Source of the DNA: Metaphire vulgaris | Lineage: Eukaryota > Annelida > Clitellata > Crassiclitellata > Megascolecidae | NCBI GenBank assembly: GCA_018105865.1 | Contig: CM030832.1 | Coordinates: forward strand, 14,364,919 to 14,428,918 | Direction: 5' to 3' | DNA length: 64,000 nt | Shown here: piece by piece, positions 11,551-23,774 of the stretch | Position numbering within the stretch: position 1 is the first letter of the stretch | Layout: each line of letters opens with the position of its first letter | The notes under the pieces: model-generated | What the model was told of the DNA's origin: nothing | The model's database searches: none | Seen by the model: only the letters and a program-made list of their open reading frames with translations | Position numbers and translations under genes: made by a program

Positions 11551-11965
11551 TGCACGGACGGTTAGAAAGAGGAAACAAACCTCATCTTCTTAGCTCTTAT
11601 ATAGCCTGAGATATAGCAAATTTAAAAAATGGAAACTTTCTCAGAATTCAAAACTTTCGAAATTCACCGATAATACTTATGTTCAAACATCGGGGTCATC
11701 AGGTTAGAACGGATAGATCTTTGCCAAATGTCAACCGATTTTCAAATTTATTTTGTTCCTCTGATGGTGACCAAAGTGGGGTTACCGCAGAAAATATTTT
11801 GCTAGCGGGCTTTAAAAAAATTTTTGGGGAGAGGGTGATATTTTAGGCCTAAAGTGGACTTTACCCCCATAAACGGACGGTTAGAAAGAGAAATAAACAA
11901 AAACAATGGTGCAAACCTCATCTTTTTAGCTCCTATATAGCCTGAGATATAGCAAATTTAAAACG
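11551..11965. repeat. direct repeat pair about 330 bp apart
   Basis: The segment about 11556-11625 (cggacggttagaaagag, then aaacctcatctt and tatagcctgagatatagcaa) recurs at about 11873-11960 with a short extra insert. The near-identity suggests a local duplication or two copies of one repeat. Confidence 0.7.
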
Positions 11966-12109
11966 TTACAGCAATCATTTCGAAGAACGTTTTTCCAAAA
12001 ATTAAATCCTTCAGTAAGTGACAGCGTCTGAAAATTTAATCCACACTTGAGGGGTAACATTTAAAAAAATAGGGTTTGAGGTTAGGAAAGAGTAAATATA
12101 TAATAACAG

Positions 12110-12655
12110 GGGCAGGGCAGTGGGTTGTACAGGTTTTCAGAGCAGCGTTGTGTAGGTTTGGAAACGGGGTTTTGGGGCCGGTGGGGTAGGGGCGGAGCGC
12201 TGATGGGTTGGGAGCCTTTGGGAGGGAAGTTGGAAGGGGATAAGGAGAGGAAGAGGAACGGGGGTTTAGGGCCGGGGCGGGAATGGGTTGGGGCTGGAAT
12301 GGGTTGAGGCGATTGGAAGAGGATGGGGAGAGGGAAAAGGGATAATGTGTTGGGGCCAAGATTGGGGGCGATTGGGAGAGAAAAGGGATGGGGAGAGGAA
12401 GAAAAAGGGTTGGGAGACGGAAAGATGGGGGAGGGAAAAGGGGGGATTTAGGGATGGGGAGAGGGAAAAGGGTTGATGGACAAGGAAAAGGGGGTTTGGG
12501 CGGGGGGGCGATTGGTAGGGGATGGGGATGGGATTGGGGTGAGGAGGGAAGGAGATGGGATAGACGGGAAGGAAAAGGGGGTTTGTGGGTTGGGCCTGGG
12601 CGATTGGGAGAGGGATTGGGGGTGAGGAAGGGGACGGGAGGTTTAAGCTGCAATT
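12110..12655. repeat. G-rich, purine-biased imperfect minisatellite
   Basis: About 540 bp of the + strand are almost devoid of C. They consist of irregular units around gatggggagagggaaaagg and ggcgattgggagag. Several long frames exist on both strands only because stop codons are excluded by the composition, so they are not genes. Many closely spaced G-runs make G-quadruplex formation plausible. Confidence 0.75.
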
Positions 12656-12799
12656 AAGACGCTTCGTTAAACGCTCCGTTTTGATTAAACAATATTTGGT
12701 TGTCAATGACAACAGCGTCTTGCAATACCCGCCGTGTTGCCGTCGGACGTGCCGTCCGTCCGTCGGACATCGAGAATTATATATATAGATTAGGCCTAT

Positions 12800-12903
12800 T
12801 TGACGTCACATTTCTGAAACCCCCCGTCGTTACGCATCGTTACAAATGTTTGAAGCCCCCTAAGTGCATGACGTCATTTATGGATGGTCCCTAATTGACA
12901 TTC
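12800..12903 (+). repeat. dispersed TGACGTCACATTT repeat, copy 2
   Basis: It matches 1-110 with scattered differences (see that entry). The shared blocks occur in the same order and orientation. Confidence 0.6.
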
Positions 12904-13129
12904 TGTGAAACCGAAACAAAGCAGAATTTGTTCGGCCAGATCAAAGCATTCGCAAACGAATCTAATCAAAACTTTCAGATTTTAATATATGCCTATCTAA
13001 ACTAAGAAAAGCAGAATATGAAATACAAATATCATTTTGTTGAAAGAATCAGTCAAACTGTCACTATCGCTCACATGAGGCATTTGTTATATCATCTTAT
13101 GCTTTTATACGTGGGAGGATAAATTACAA

Positions 13130-13375
13130 GCGATGGAAGACATGAACAAGATATTAAAAAGAGAGCAGCAAAGGGACTACAGACAATGGGAAGACTTAGC
13201 ATATTTGGAATGCTAAAGAAATAAAGATCAACACAAAAATTCAAATATACAACACCATATCATTGTTCCACAAATGCTTTATGGATCAGAAAGATGGATC
13301 TTAAAAAGAGCAGATGAAAACAGACTGTTGGTGGCAGAAATGAATAATTAGATGGAATGAGATTAGATAAAACGA
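13130..13375 (+). mobile_element. LINE C-terminal remnant (decayed)
   Basis: Interrupted frames read QMLYGSERWILKRADENRL after an IYNT-like stretch. LYGSE-W--KKAD--RL is the conserved segment downstream of the reverse-transcriptase core in a large group of non-LTR elements. Stop codons and frameshifts show that the copy is dead. Confidence 0.6.
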
Positions 13376-13927
13376 ACAAAAAAAGATAAATTTGAAAAAA
13401 TGTTGCACTCTAGACATGAAGACCCAGGAAAAAGTGGATAGATCATAGCTATATTGACAATAATAGATGGAATGAGATCAACAACGGAAAAAGATAAATG
13501 AGTTTTTGATTGCAGCTAATGAAGAAAGCAACTAACTGATGATGATGATGATGATGATGATGCTTTTATATAATTTCTATGTTATATCATCTTATGTTTA
13601 TATTTATATATTACATTTATATTATATCATCTTATGTTTTGCTGCTGTGATATTCGCCTTTCCGATCTGTCTATCTGTCGTTATCCGTATACTACAAGCA
13701 TTCTCTCAACTTCTTCCGACTTTTATAATAATTTGTTAATGTATGGCTGATTGCAGACATATGCCGACCTGTAGACCAAATGCTTTTATCGAAGCACTGT
13801 GCAGTAACTCGATTCGCAATCACAGTATTGCATAAACAGGGGGTTCTGCAATATTTTCTTCGCAATAAGTTCATAACCTCTGGCTTACAGCTGATGACAT
13901 CTATATGAAGAGCATGACTACCTGTGC

Positions 13928-14234
13928 CAGTGGCGTAGCCAGGATTTCCGGAAGGGTTTTTGGTTTCGATCGTCACCAAAAATGTTGATAAGCAAAAAAA
14001 CCTCCTCTATTTTTTAGGAGCTGACAATCAAAAAAGGTCGTCACCTTCCTGACACCTTTACATTCTTTCTATTTTCTATGGCACTTAGACATTTTTTCGG
14101 TGGGCAGCCAGCCAAGGGAGTTTTGACCCCCAAAATCGCGTCCGAAAAGGAAAAATGTATGGAAAGCATGTAAAAACATTTTGTCGGCAGCCAAGGGAGT
14201 TTTAACCCCAAACCTCCCCTTGGCTACGCCACTG
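13928..14234. mobile_element. MITE of the CAGTGGCGTAGC family with perfect TSD
   Basis: The ends are CAGTGGCGTAGCCAGG and CCTTGGCTACGCCACTG. The TSD acctgtgc is identical on both sides (13920-13927 and 14235-14242). The 307-bp interior contains the shared motif (on the minus strand GACGACCTTTTTTGATTGTC, near 14020-14043) and a duplicated block, gcagccaagggagttttgacccc. Confidence 0.9.
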
Positions 14235-14742
14235 ACCTGTGCCCATATCAAAGTCATATTCCCGAGTGAATAATGTCAGATAAAAAGTCAAAGCTTCTGA
14301 ATCTCTGGGCCCTATAATATGGATGCAATTTTTTTAAATGTTAATATCTGCCTGTTTCTTCTTTGAATTAGTTTACTTTCGCAGGGAAATATATAAAAAT
14401 AACCAGGAAATATAAAATTAAATAGTGTCAGTTAAGCTAAAGTTCTCACAAGAAAATTGTCGAAAAATTCGCAAATTTAACAAATCAAACGCACAAGAAA
14501 TTCAAACATTTCAAAGAACTGATTTCTTTTACTGTAAATCTAGACAACTCTTCCAGTTACTGTAGCTATTTCTCGGATCCTCCATAACCCTGTCTTGCTG
14601 CTTCATACAATGATTGATCTCCTCTTGAATGGCCTGGTCTTTAATGGTCGGACCTGGAATATGGCCGACTGATTCCTCGTGAGCATTATAGAACTGACGC
14701 TATAAAACTGTATAATACTACTGTACTAATAATAAAGCACTG

Positions 14743-15170
14743 ATCTGGCCGGTGACAATCTGTGGATCAGAAAGTTGGACGCACAGAAAAGAAGACATAA
14801 AGAGACTAGAGGCATTCGAAATGTGGATCTGGCGAAGAATGGAAAAATTCAGCTGGACGGAAAAAAATAACAAAAGAAGAAGTCTGGAAGAGGATAGAAG
14901 AGAAGAAGAGCCTAATAAACACTATACGTACTAGACAAAAGAAGTGGATAGGCCATGTTCTGAGAGAATAATCAAACCCACTAAAAGAAGTACTAGAAGG
15001 AAAGATGAATGGAAAAGCACAGAAAGGGCGAACAAGGACATCAATGCTGGAGTGGATGTTCGACACTACGGACAAAATAAATACGCAGCTCTGAAGATAA
15101 AAGCTCAAGATAGAGAGGAATGGCGTCGTTACAGTATGGAACCTGTCTTTGGGCAGAGCACATAAAGTAA
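14743..15170 (+). mobile_element. LINE C-terminal remnant joined to an AAT tract
   Basis: Two frames, offset by a frameshift near 14935, read ICGSESWTHRKEDIKRLEAF, then MWIWRRMEKFSWTEK, and later LKIKAQDREEWRRYSMEPV before a stop. The order GSESWT - RLEAFEMW-WRR - DREEWR matches the C-terminal region of non-LTR ORF2 proteins. The end abuts the (AAT)n tract at 15171. Confidence 0.7.
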
Positions 15171-15236
<66 letters not shown>

Positions 15237-15290
15237 TGGCATGGTTTAGAGTGGTTCAGTACCAGCTGCCCTGTGTGAGAACTGCAATGT
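15171..15290. repeat. (AAT)n tract with conserved repeat tail
   Basis: AAT repeats (15171-15234) are followed by ggtttagagtggttcag...gccctgtgtgagaactgc. This is the same tail that follows the tracts at 7128, 17186 and 32267. Confidence 0.7.
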
Positions 15291-15448
15291 TCTATGTTCA
15301 GATAGCGTTGGATGAAGTTGACACAAAAATTCAAAACGTTTGGAATGTACAGAAATGTAATGACTTTAGGCTTACAAATCAATGAAACGCAGCGAAAATA
15401 TTGAAACTAGGCTTACACAACTTAGGCCTATTATCAATATTATTACCA

Positions 15449-15592
15449 ATAATAATAATAATAATAATAATGATACTGACTATGATATTGATAAGTATGC
15501 TGAACAATGAAGTTGATGACGATGACGGCGATGATGATGATGATGATTATGATGATGATGATGATTATGATGATTATGATTATGATGATTGG
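15449..15592. repeat. (AAT)n and (GAT)n microsatellites
   Basis: A short AAT tract (15449-15471) is followed by an impure GAT tract (about 15510-15592). The apparent Asp-rich peptide at 15401-15676 is a translation of the repeat. Confidence 0.8.
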
Positions 15593-16219
15593 TCTGTTTT
15601 ACTTTATCCGGTATCAGAGTACCAATTCAAACAGTTGGTGATATTGAATATCACTGTTTTATTCGATAATTACTAAAACTGCTACAATTTAATTAAAATT
15701 ACATCGGTTCTTCAATACGACTACGATGTATATATCTGAGTCTCCTGACGACGTGGACCATCGTCAATAGAGATGTCCAATCCGTTTTGTGCGATCGGGC
15801 TCTTTCTGTCGGCATTTCGACGTTCGTTATAATATCAACCCTTTAACCGTGTATTTAACTGTAACTCAATGTAAAATGGACGGATATATCCGGGATCCCC
15901 AGTTAAGGGGTTAATGGCCGCGACAAAGTAACGCTAATCTCGAATTTCCTTTCGAGATTATTCAACGGCAGAAGCACTATTAACTTATTAAGTCGGAACT
16001 CCTGAATAAGATCTAACGGTTGACGCCACAGCGAACGGAAGCATTTGCGCACAATGCACGGACATTCGGTATAATGTATGCGTCTACTCGAAGGACTTCC
16101 TCTTTACTGGTTTTGCCGAGAACAAGGACTGCTCCATCCAGGCACGTCGGAACGAATTTTCAGTAGGGGGTGCAGATTTTCTCAAGATAAAAGTTGTGAC
16201 AAGGGGGAAAATGGAAACA
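15593..16219. other. no recognisable feature
   Basis: Unique-looking spacer with no conserved frame or terminal repeats. Confidence 0.45.
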
Positions 16220-16608
16220 TATTCGTCTCTGGAAAAACCCCGGCGAGCAAAAAAGGTCGTCGCTAACTTTACTCTATCCTCCTAAAAGCCTTGACTAGCA
16301 AAAACAGGTCATCACTAACTTCATTCTCCAAAAGCCTTGACAGGCAAAAAAGGTCGTCGCTCTTTCTTCTACTTAAAAATCCTCACAAACAAAAATTTTA
16401 AAAAACAACCTTATCTTCCAGGGGTGACAGCAACACAGAAAAATTCCCGACATGCAAAAAACGGTCGTCAGCTATTATTATGCTTCAAAAATTTGAAAAT
16501 ATAGGATACAATTTTTTTAATGTTTTGGTCGCCAAGGAGGTTTAACCCCTAACGCTGCGAACAGCCAAGGAGAGCTAACCTCCAAAATTATCCATTGGCT
16601 ACGCCACT
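16220..16608. mobile_element. partial MITE with tandem internal motif
   Basis: The right end ATTGGCTACGCCACTG is that of the CAGTGGCGTAGC family; the left end could not be found. Four copies of the shared motif lie inside on the minus strand (for example caaaaaaggtcgtcgct at about 16243, with variants near 16298, 16336 and 16453), at a spacing of about 40-110 bp. Confidence 0.55.
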
Positions 16609-17400
<792 letters not shown>

Positions 17401-17415
17401 TCCATCCATTCATTC

Positions 17416-17545
<130 letters not shown>

Positions 17546-17599
17546 CAGAAATAGCAATGGAATAATAGTTATAATAGTAATAATAATAATTATCATCAT

Positions 17600-18696
17600 A
17601 ATTATTGATGGCAATGGGCCAATGGGTCATGGGCAAATGGGTCATAAATACTGGATCGATCAATGAGTCAATGGTCAATGAGTCTTGGTCCATCACCCAT
17701 CAACACTTTCGAGACTTCTGTGGCAGCTACGTTAAGCACGAACTTCTAAGTTCACGTTCATTGAAAATTCAATCATTTCAATGCAATCTTTGCATCTGCC
17801 ACATGGCAACGACGTCACTCTTGATTCTTGATTGCTTGTCATGATGGTTGTATTTTTGATTGGTTTGTCCAGTGGAATTATTTTGTTTTTTTTGTGGAAT
17901 TATTTAGTTGGTCTGTTGGGTGTTTTATTTCCCATCGATACTCAACATTAGTTTTGACATGGCTTAGACTAATGGCTTTGGAGAAATCATAAATATTTAC
18001 ATTTTGTCACTGGCCCATGGGTTATGAGTTCAGTGGGTCGCATGTGTCACTGGTCATATTGAGTGACACATTGCCAGCCCTGACAGCAATAAGAAATATT
18101 AATAATAGGAAATAATAAATAAACAACAATAACCGAATCTACAAGACGATTGAGTGTTCGAAAGATAACATGTCCTTTCTGATTGCTGCTCTTCGAGTAA
18201 GGACTTTGAGTCTGAATAATCTGCTGTAAATGTTCTGCCAAATTGCCAATGACCTTGTTAGCGGACTATTTTCGTTATCCCCGTTCACCTGCTTTGCTTT
18301 CAGGTGTAGGCCTACAGCGGCATTCAATAGTAGTAGTAGTAGTAGTAGTAGTAGCAGCAGCAGCAGTAGTAGTAATACTAGTAGTCATGGTAAAATAAAC
18401 AGCACACCGAACGAAGGACCTTTCTACGTTCTGGTTTTACCATGAGAATGGAAAGAGCAACGCCCTGGCTCGGCGAGGCGTTTAAAGCCGAGTTGGAAGA
18501 AGAAGAGAAGGGGTGGGAAGAGAGGGACGGAGGGAGGGAGGGGCGGAATTCGCCTGGAGGCCCGTACAGCAGCGATCGCGTTTTGTGAATGAACGCCTCG
18601 TATGACGACGATGATGGAAGATTACACTACGAGAGAACTGTGTAATAGGTAATAGTCGAAAGCTATCGACGAGGAAGAACACACAAACAGAGAGAA

Positions 18697-18727
<31 letters not shown>

Positions 18728-18728
18728 C

Positions 18729-18785
<57 letters not shown>

Positions 18786-19122
18786 GACAAACAGTGATAG
18801 AAAGAGACAGAGACAGACAGAGACAAAGAGAGAGAGACAGACAGACAAACAAACAGAGACTGACAGACAGACAGAGATAGACAGACAAACAGAAAAACTA
18901 TACGCAGGACTAAGCGAGTATAGGCCGACGATCGCGAGACGTTATCTATTAACCACAAAAGCCAAACACACACACACACACACAGGCCGGCAGTTACGAC
19001 TCGTAAGAGTTACGCGTCTACACTAAGCGGATTGCGGCCCGCTTAGAGTTCGTTCTGCTGCTGTGAGTAGAGACATATACCGTCTATTCGTCGTATGCAC
19101 GGCGCTGTGGCTCTCGTGCTGT

Positions 19123-19155
<33 letters not shown>

Positions 19156-19656
19156 AGGCGTTCCTTTCGACGGAACAGTCGTCGTCGGTCGCTCGAATCA
19201 CCGAGGAGATAAGGCCTGGAAGACGGGAGACAGAGCGGACAGCTTCTTCTTATATAGGCAAACTAACACTGCGAGCCACGAAGGACCTCGCACACTGCCG
19301 CTTCTCAGCTCCGAAGAACACAGAGCAGACGAGTTATACATGCGATTCTCTCGAGATTATTCCGCATTATTATTATTTTCATCATAATCATCGATATCAA
19401 TCATATATCCGTTTACATATTTTAAGATAGTTAGTCTCTTGGACTGTAGGTCTATCTCTGTGCTAGTTATGTCCGTACGAAAGTCGTCGAATCGTTGGAT
19501 TTTCTGTCGTCAGTGATGGAGCGCAGTAGACGCATTCGAAGGAAATCGCCGGGGTCGTTCAGCTGAATTCTTTCCCCGTCCCGTCGTTTGTCCTCGAAGC
19601 GTCGACGATTCGTCGGAGGAAAAGGGAAGGGAAGGCGCATCACGTCCGGGGTGAGC
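17600..19656 (+). other. upstream and leader region of the 5-HT2-type receptor
   Basis: This 2-kb stretch precedes the receptor start codon. It becomes GC-richer and CpG-richer from about 19000, which fits a promoter or 5' leader. A TATATA string lies at about 19249-19256, but a core promoter cannot be confirmed without transcript data. An AGT/AGC tract lies at 18329-18376, and a CCG/ACG run near 19122-19155 makes an Ala/Asp-rich frame that is probably untranslated. A further 5' exon may exist; none could be recognised. Confidence 0.35.
18683..18900. repeat. (GA)n/(GACA)n compound microsatellite
   Basis: GAGA, GAGACA and GACA units alternate over about 215 bp. The long Ser/Cys/Leu/Val frames on the minus strand are translations of this repeat. 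Confidence 0.9.
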
Positions 19657-20014
19657 ATGTTGTCAGCCGGACACCTGGTGACAGTCAACGAAACTGACAA
19701 TGATTCGGGACTCTTCGCTGCCATGTTCTCTTCATCCTCCTCCTCCTCCTCCTCCTCCTCTTCCTCTTCGTTTCCGTCGTCGAACGCGACGGAGGAGGAG
19801 GGGGAAGAGGAGGAGGCGCCGATGCACTGGGGCATGATGGGATTGTCCATCTTGATCGTAGCGACCGTTTCTGGAAATATTCTCGTCTGTCTGGCGGTCA
19901 CGTGGGAAAGGCGACTTCAGAACATGACCAACTACTTCCTCATGTCGCTCGCAATCGCCGACCTACTAGTGTCACTCCTCGTCATGCCCCTCGCCATGGT
20001 CGTCGAGCTTTTCG
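19657..20014 (+). CDS. 5-HT2-type serotonin receptor, exon 1 (N-terminus, TM1-TM2)
   Basis: This exon encodes residues 1-119 plus the first base of codon 120 of a rhodopsin-class amine receptor in the plasma membrane. The ATG at 19657 is chosen because it has A at -3; the frame stays open upstream but has no further ATG before 19588. The extracellular tail (about 1-58) has possible N-glycosylation sites at N11 (NET) and N43 (NAT), a run of 14 Ser and a Glu-rich stretch. TM1 (about 60-83) contains the class A motif GN (N74, position 1.50). The first intracellular loop has RLQNMTNYF. TM2 (about 93-116) contains LAIAD with D102 at 2.50, the sodium-site aspartate. The exon ends TTC G|GTCAGT, a good donor in phase 1, and continues exactly into 56239 to give ELFGRFPLG. 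The long Ser run is coded mainly by TCC repeats and is probably length-variable. Confidence 0.9.
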
Positions 20015-20127
20015 GTCAGTATTTTGTCATGTTATTTTATTGCTATACACGCATATCTACAGTATATTGCTATTGAAAGGTCATGTACTGCGTTCTTGCA
20101 AAGCTTTTTCAGGTATAACTGATTAGA

Positions 20128-20200
20128 ATTTGGCGTGCCATCGACTGGTACTTCGATGCATTACGACGATGCGCTATAGAAGTTCAAGATGTGATCAGAT
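20128..20200 (+). mobile_element. LINE 3' tail fragment
   Basis: The sequence gatttggcgtgccatcgactg-like ... gcgctatagaagtt matches the 3' UTR of the LINE fragment at 25465-25520 (tgtgccgtcgactgatgcc ... ggcgccatagaagtt). It carries no coding sequence and is a strongly 5'-truncated copy. Confidence 0.55.
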
Positions 20201-20286
20201 ATACAAATTATCGTAATAAAATAATATAATAACTATTCGTTCTGTTAACAATACTACTGCATTGGTCATGTTGTCGTAAGCGTTTT

Positions 20287-20289
<3 letters not shown>

Positions 20290-20347
<58 letters not shown>
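20290..20347. repeat. (TA)n microsatellite
   Basis: About 58 bp of pure TA dinucleotides. Confidence 0.9.
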
Positions 20348-20351
<4 letters not shown>

Positions 20352-21889
20352 TGACGTATTTAAGTCTGGATTTTATTTTCGTCTTTGTGAGTTCATCTTT
20401 TTGCGTTTAAGTAATTAATTATATTATTATTCGAGTCGCGTAACGTCGACACTGAAGAAGCCGCACCCGTGAACTTTCAGTGCGTAGAGATACTTGTTTT
20501 TTGCGATTGGCATTCTGGCATTCAAGACCTTCCTGAATAACCTTGAGAATTATAATCGTATATATCGGAATTCACGCTACGAAGATTTTATGCAAATATT
20601 ATGCGACTGGTTTGTACATCTTGAACTGCATACGGGTGTCTAAAATTATGCAAATCGTCGTCCACGTGCGTTGCATAGTAATTCGTGTGCATTGCGTTTA
20701 TGCTCGGCTGGTTTAGACAGCCGCCGTATGCACTGACTTTCGGTGTCTCTTACCAAAGAGTTTGAAATTTCAATAGCCATGTCTGCAGTCTAAACCGATA
20801 ATTATTGGTATTTCGTGAATAATTTCTCACTTGACTTTTTTTCTAATCAAAATTCATCAGAAGGATTGTCCTAAAACCGCAGCTGGTTAGATTCTAAAGA
20901 GCGTCTTCATTGCGAACTCTTTGGTAAATTAGAAATGTATAGGGCGCTTGAGATTAAATCACGCGCTTAAAAGATTAAGTCACACTTAATATTAAATCCC
21001 GCTTGGCACTCGACTCTTTCAGAAAAAGCTTCAGCTGAGAAGTGATGTAATCTGTTGTGGCATGGCTGTCCTATAGATCAGGCAGACTTCAAAGCTTTAT
21101 CCTTCCATTTAAAACTGAGACATAAATCTATCGCATTTATTGCTTACGCGGCCGACAGGGTCGTTGACTGTCTTTCCCTTAACTTAGCTTTCTAGTATAT
21201 ATGTAAGCTTTGCGCATCGATGGAAATGCGAAGCCGTGGCCTGAAAGATCTTTTGTAACATAGAATAATAACCAAGCAAAAAAATTCAGCTCCTGCTCCA
21301 TACGATCGAATGAGAAAGGTTCTCTTCTCAGCACATAGAATCGATATATAATAAGTATTGCAGACATGTCGGCGAAAGCCGAGCGCGTGCTAGCCTATAT
21401 GCGCTTCAACGCCATCTATACAGTATAGCGTCGGTTGTCTTTCTGTCCTCTTGCTGCTCTGTCTTTGTCCTTCTGTTAGTTTTCGTGTCGTTTAGAGCTT
21501 CTTTAGTCTGTTGGGTTAACGATGTGATCTGAGTCGTAAATTTTATCTAAGTCAGATAACGTTGTTATTAGTGTCGTTTGTTTATACAAAGTTCTGTCTT
21601 ATCAAGCAACTTCTCGATGTGCTATAGTACCAAGACGAGAGATTGTCCGACTATTGATAGATCTACGGTGTAGTATTGACCAAGGAATTATAGAAGTCTG
21701 TCTTATCGCGCCTAGGCTTCGAAATCACCCATTAATCAGCCCGAAGCAAATTTTATTGCTCAGCAATTCATGTTTTCATTTCCTTGCACATGAGATTTAT
21801 TTCATACGAGTTAATTAATACAGAAATCTAAAAACCTTATTAGCCTCAAAATGGTCGCGATTCGATTCCTAAACATCAATCACGCATAG
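20348..21889. other. intronic sequence, nothing recognised
   Basis: This is one of the few intron stretches of more than 1.5 kb without an obvious repeat. I see no conserved frame. It is a candidate for unique or regulatory sequence, by absence of repeats only. Confidence 0.45.
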
Positions 21890-22314
21890 CAGTGGTGCAC
21901 AAACATTTTGGCCAAAGGACCGCAAATGATTTAATTTTTTCAGGTCCTGGGGGCCAAACAAGCGATCAAATTAAAATTAATATTTTTTATGAACTAAAAG
22001 TCTATTGCCAAATGGTACTTATTTTAGCGTGAAGGGCGATGCTATGTTTGGTATTTTTGCAGATGCAGATAAAACAAGATAAAAATAAACATAATAATTA
22101 TGTTTTTTATCTTGTGCTATCTGCATTTGCGAATAAAGGTTTATATTACTGTATAATTCAGCCAATACAATATCGCCGATTATTAGCGCAGATCTAATTC
22201 GGGCAAAATCATTATATGGTATTTATTTTAAACTTTCCTATTGGACTCGGCGGGACACACGGCGACTCTTCGCGGGTAGGATTTGGCCCACTGGTCGGAG
22301 TTTGTGCAGCACTG
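21890..22314. mobile_element. hAT-like MITE with large internal hairpin
   Basis: The ends CAGTGGTGCACAAAC and GTTTGTGCAGCACTG are complementary except at one base. Flanks acgcatag and ttgtgtag share only 4 of 8 bases, with most differences being transitions, so the TSD is old. The centre (about 22056-22134) is an imperfect palindrome about 80 bp long built on gcagataaaacaagataaaa and its complement. Confidence 0.7.
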
Positions 22315-22481
22315 TTGTGTAGCGAAAACTACGTTTAGCAGATATGAACTCATGAGTCTGAACCACTCTGTTCGGCTACTAATAATTAAAGATAGTTCAG
22401 TTGATTGGAGAATGGAGATGGTATTGCAAATATTCGAAGCATGCTATTGTAGTGTTTCTATCGTGGCTGCTATGCGATACC

Positions 22482-22674
22482 CAGTGTTTTATACAGGCCT
22501 GTTGGGAGGGGAGATCCCCCCCCAACCTCAAAATCCCCCCACCCACAAAAAAATTACAGCACTTACACAAATTTTGCATTGAACTGTGTCTTTTCCCCTC
22601 CAACCAAGTCGATTTTTCCCTCCGAAAGCCTCAATTCCCACCCCCCAAAGGCCTAGAGTCTGGATAAAACACTG
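22482..22674. mobile_element. MITE of the CAGTGTTTAATCTAG family, copy 2
   Basis: The ends are CAGTGTTTTATACAGGCC and ...GTCTGGATAAAACACTG. The TSD gcgatacc is identical on both sides (22474-22481 and 22675-22682). It is 193 bp, close to the 195 bp of the copy at 8105, with long C-runs inside. Confidence 0.9.
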
Positions 22675-22682
22675 GCGATACC

Positions 22683-23179
22683 AAAGTGACATTGCACTGA
22701 TCTACACTGTAAGTTAATGACATTCGTCTGCTAGATGATGGCAAATCATTTGTGTATTTAGACTTCGGTTGCAAATATTGATGGCGCTATATAGCTTTCG
22801 AATTGTTTCTTTCCTTCCGTACGTTTCCATTAATTGGAGGCCGCGGTGGCGCAGTCTTCGTCTGAATTTTATTTCGTCTGTTGACGAATGCGAGTCATAA
22901 TCATTGCGCTCAATAATTCTCTTCGAAATTCCTTCTCATGCTCTCGTTATTTTCGCCAAATTCCGGCTCCAGTTCCGTGTTGTGATCGCTTAATGGATCT
23001 CTGCTATCCTTCGTTTGCCTCGTTTGTTTTGCTGCATTCTTTTTGTGTATACGATTCCCACGCCAGTCTGCGTCCTTGTGCTTCCGTGTGGGATCGTCCG
23101 TATTATATGATTTTGTCTGTCTGTTTCTCTCAGTTGGCGCATTCCTCTCTTCTCTCGTTTGTCTCAGTTCTCTCATTCT
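22683..23179. other. no recognisable gene; possible SINE head
   Basis: At about 22841 the string ggccgcggtggcgcagt resembles the 5' head (box A) of tRNA-derived SINEs, but no box B or tail could be matched. The rest is unremarkable. Confidence 0.3.
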
Positions 23180-23264
23180 ATCATTCTATCTCTCTCTCTT
23201 CTATCTATCTATCTATCTATCTTCCTATCTCTCTATCTTCTATCTCTATCTATCTCTATCTATC

Positions 23265-23303
<39 letters not shown>

Positions 23304-23304
23304 C
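23180..23304. repeat. (CTAT)n/(CTCT)n microsatellite
   Basis: Interrupted tetranucleotide tract; the Ser/Ile/Tyr/Leu frames through it are artefacts. Confidence 0.85.
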
Positions 23305-23321
23305 TGTATTTCTGGGTCAGG

Positions 23322-23449
23322 CTTTCGTGCACTGTCTGTAGACTAGATTCACGTAATGAATGTATCCAGCGGATTCTCGACTTTCATTATGAATAATTAA
23401 TGCTTTCGTGCACTGTCTGTAGACTTCACGTAATGAATGTATCCAGCAA
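23322..23449. repeat. tandem duplication of about 50 bp
   Basis: The segment starting gctttcgtgcactgtctgta and ending aatgaatgtatccagc occurs at about 23322-23371 and again at 23402-23447. The first copy carries a few extra bases. This is a recent local duplication. Confidence 0.75.
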
Positions 23450-23774
23450 ATTTACCTGATTAATGATTTAGTTTTCTCTTTCCGATTTTCATTCGATATT
23501 TGAGCGTTTTTCTCGTGAATATCATTATATACCTGATGGATAGCCGCGACGACTTCGCGTCGGCAGTTAAGTCCTCAGATTCTATGGCGGAAGCGGGAAC
23601 CCTGCTTCCGACCATTCCCTTGTGTCGTGGAAAAGGTCGAGTCTTCTCTTCCGTCGAAATACACAGATTGAGCCTTTTTACATAAACCCAGATATTTATG
23701 TAACGTTAGCGAAGACTGTCTTGTCCTTTGGCATGACCGTGTCTTTGTTTGCGCGTCTGTGCTTCGTTTGTTCG

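Noticed and set aside
12036..12712. Long Pro/Ser/Leu-rich frames on both strands
   Set aside because: The G-rich minisatellite lacks T and C on one strand, which removes stop codons; the frames follow from composition.
19095..19430. 111-codon frame just upstream of the receptor
   Set aside because: Its Ala and Asp runs come from CCG and ACG repeats, it is in the probable leader, and it shows no conserved motif.
22825..22880. SINE head at ggccgcggtggcgcagt
   Set aside because: It is only box A-like; box B and a 3' tail could not be matched, so it is noted as a possibility only.
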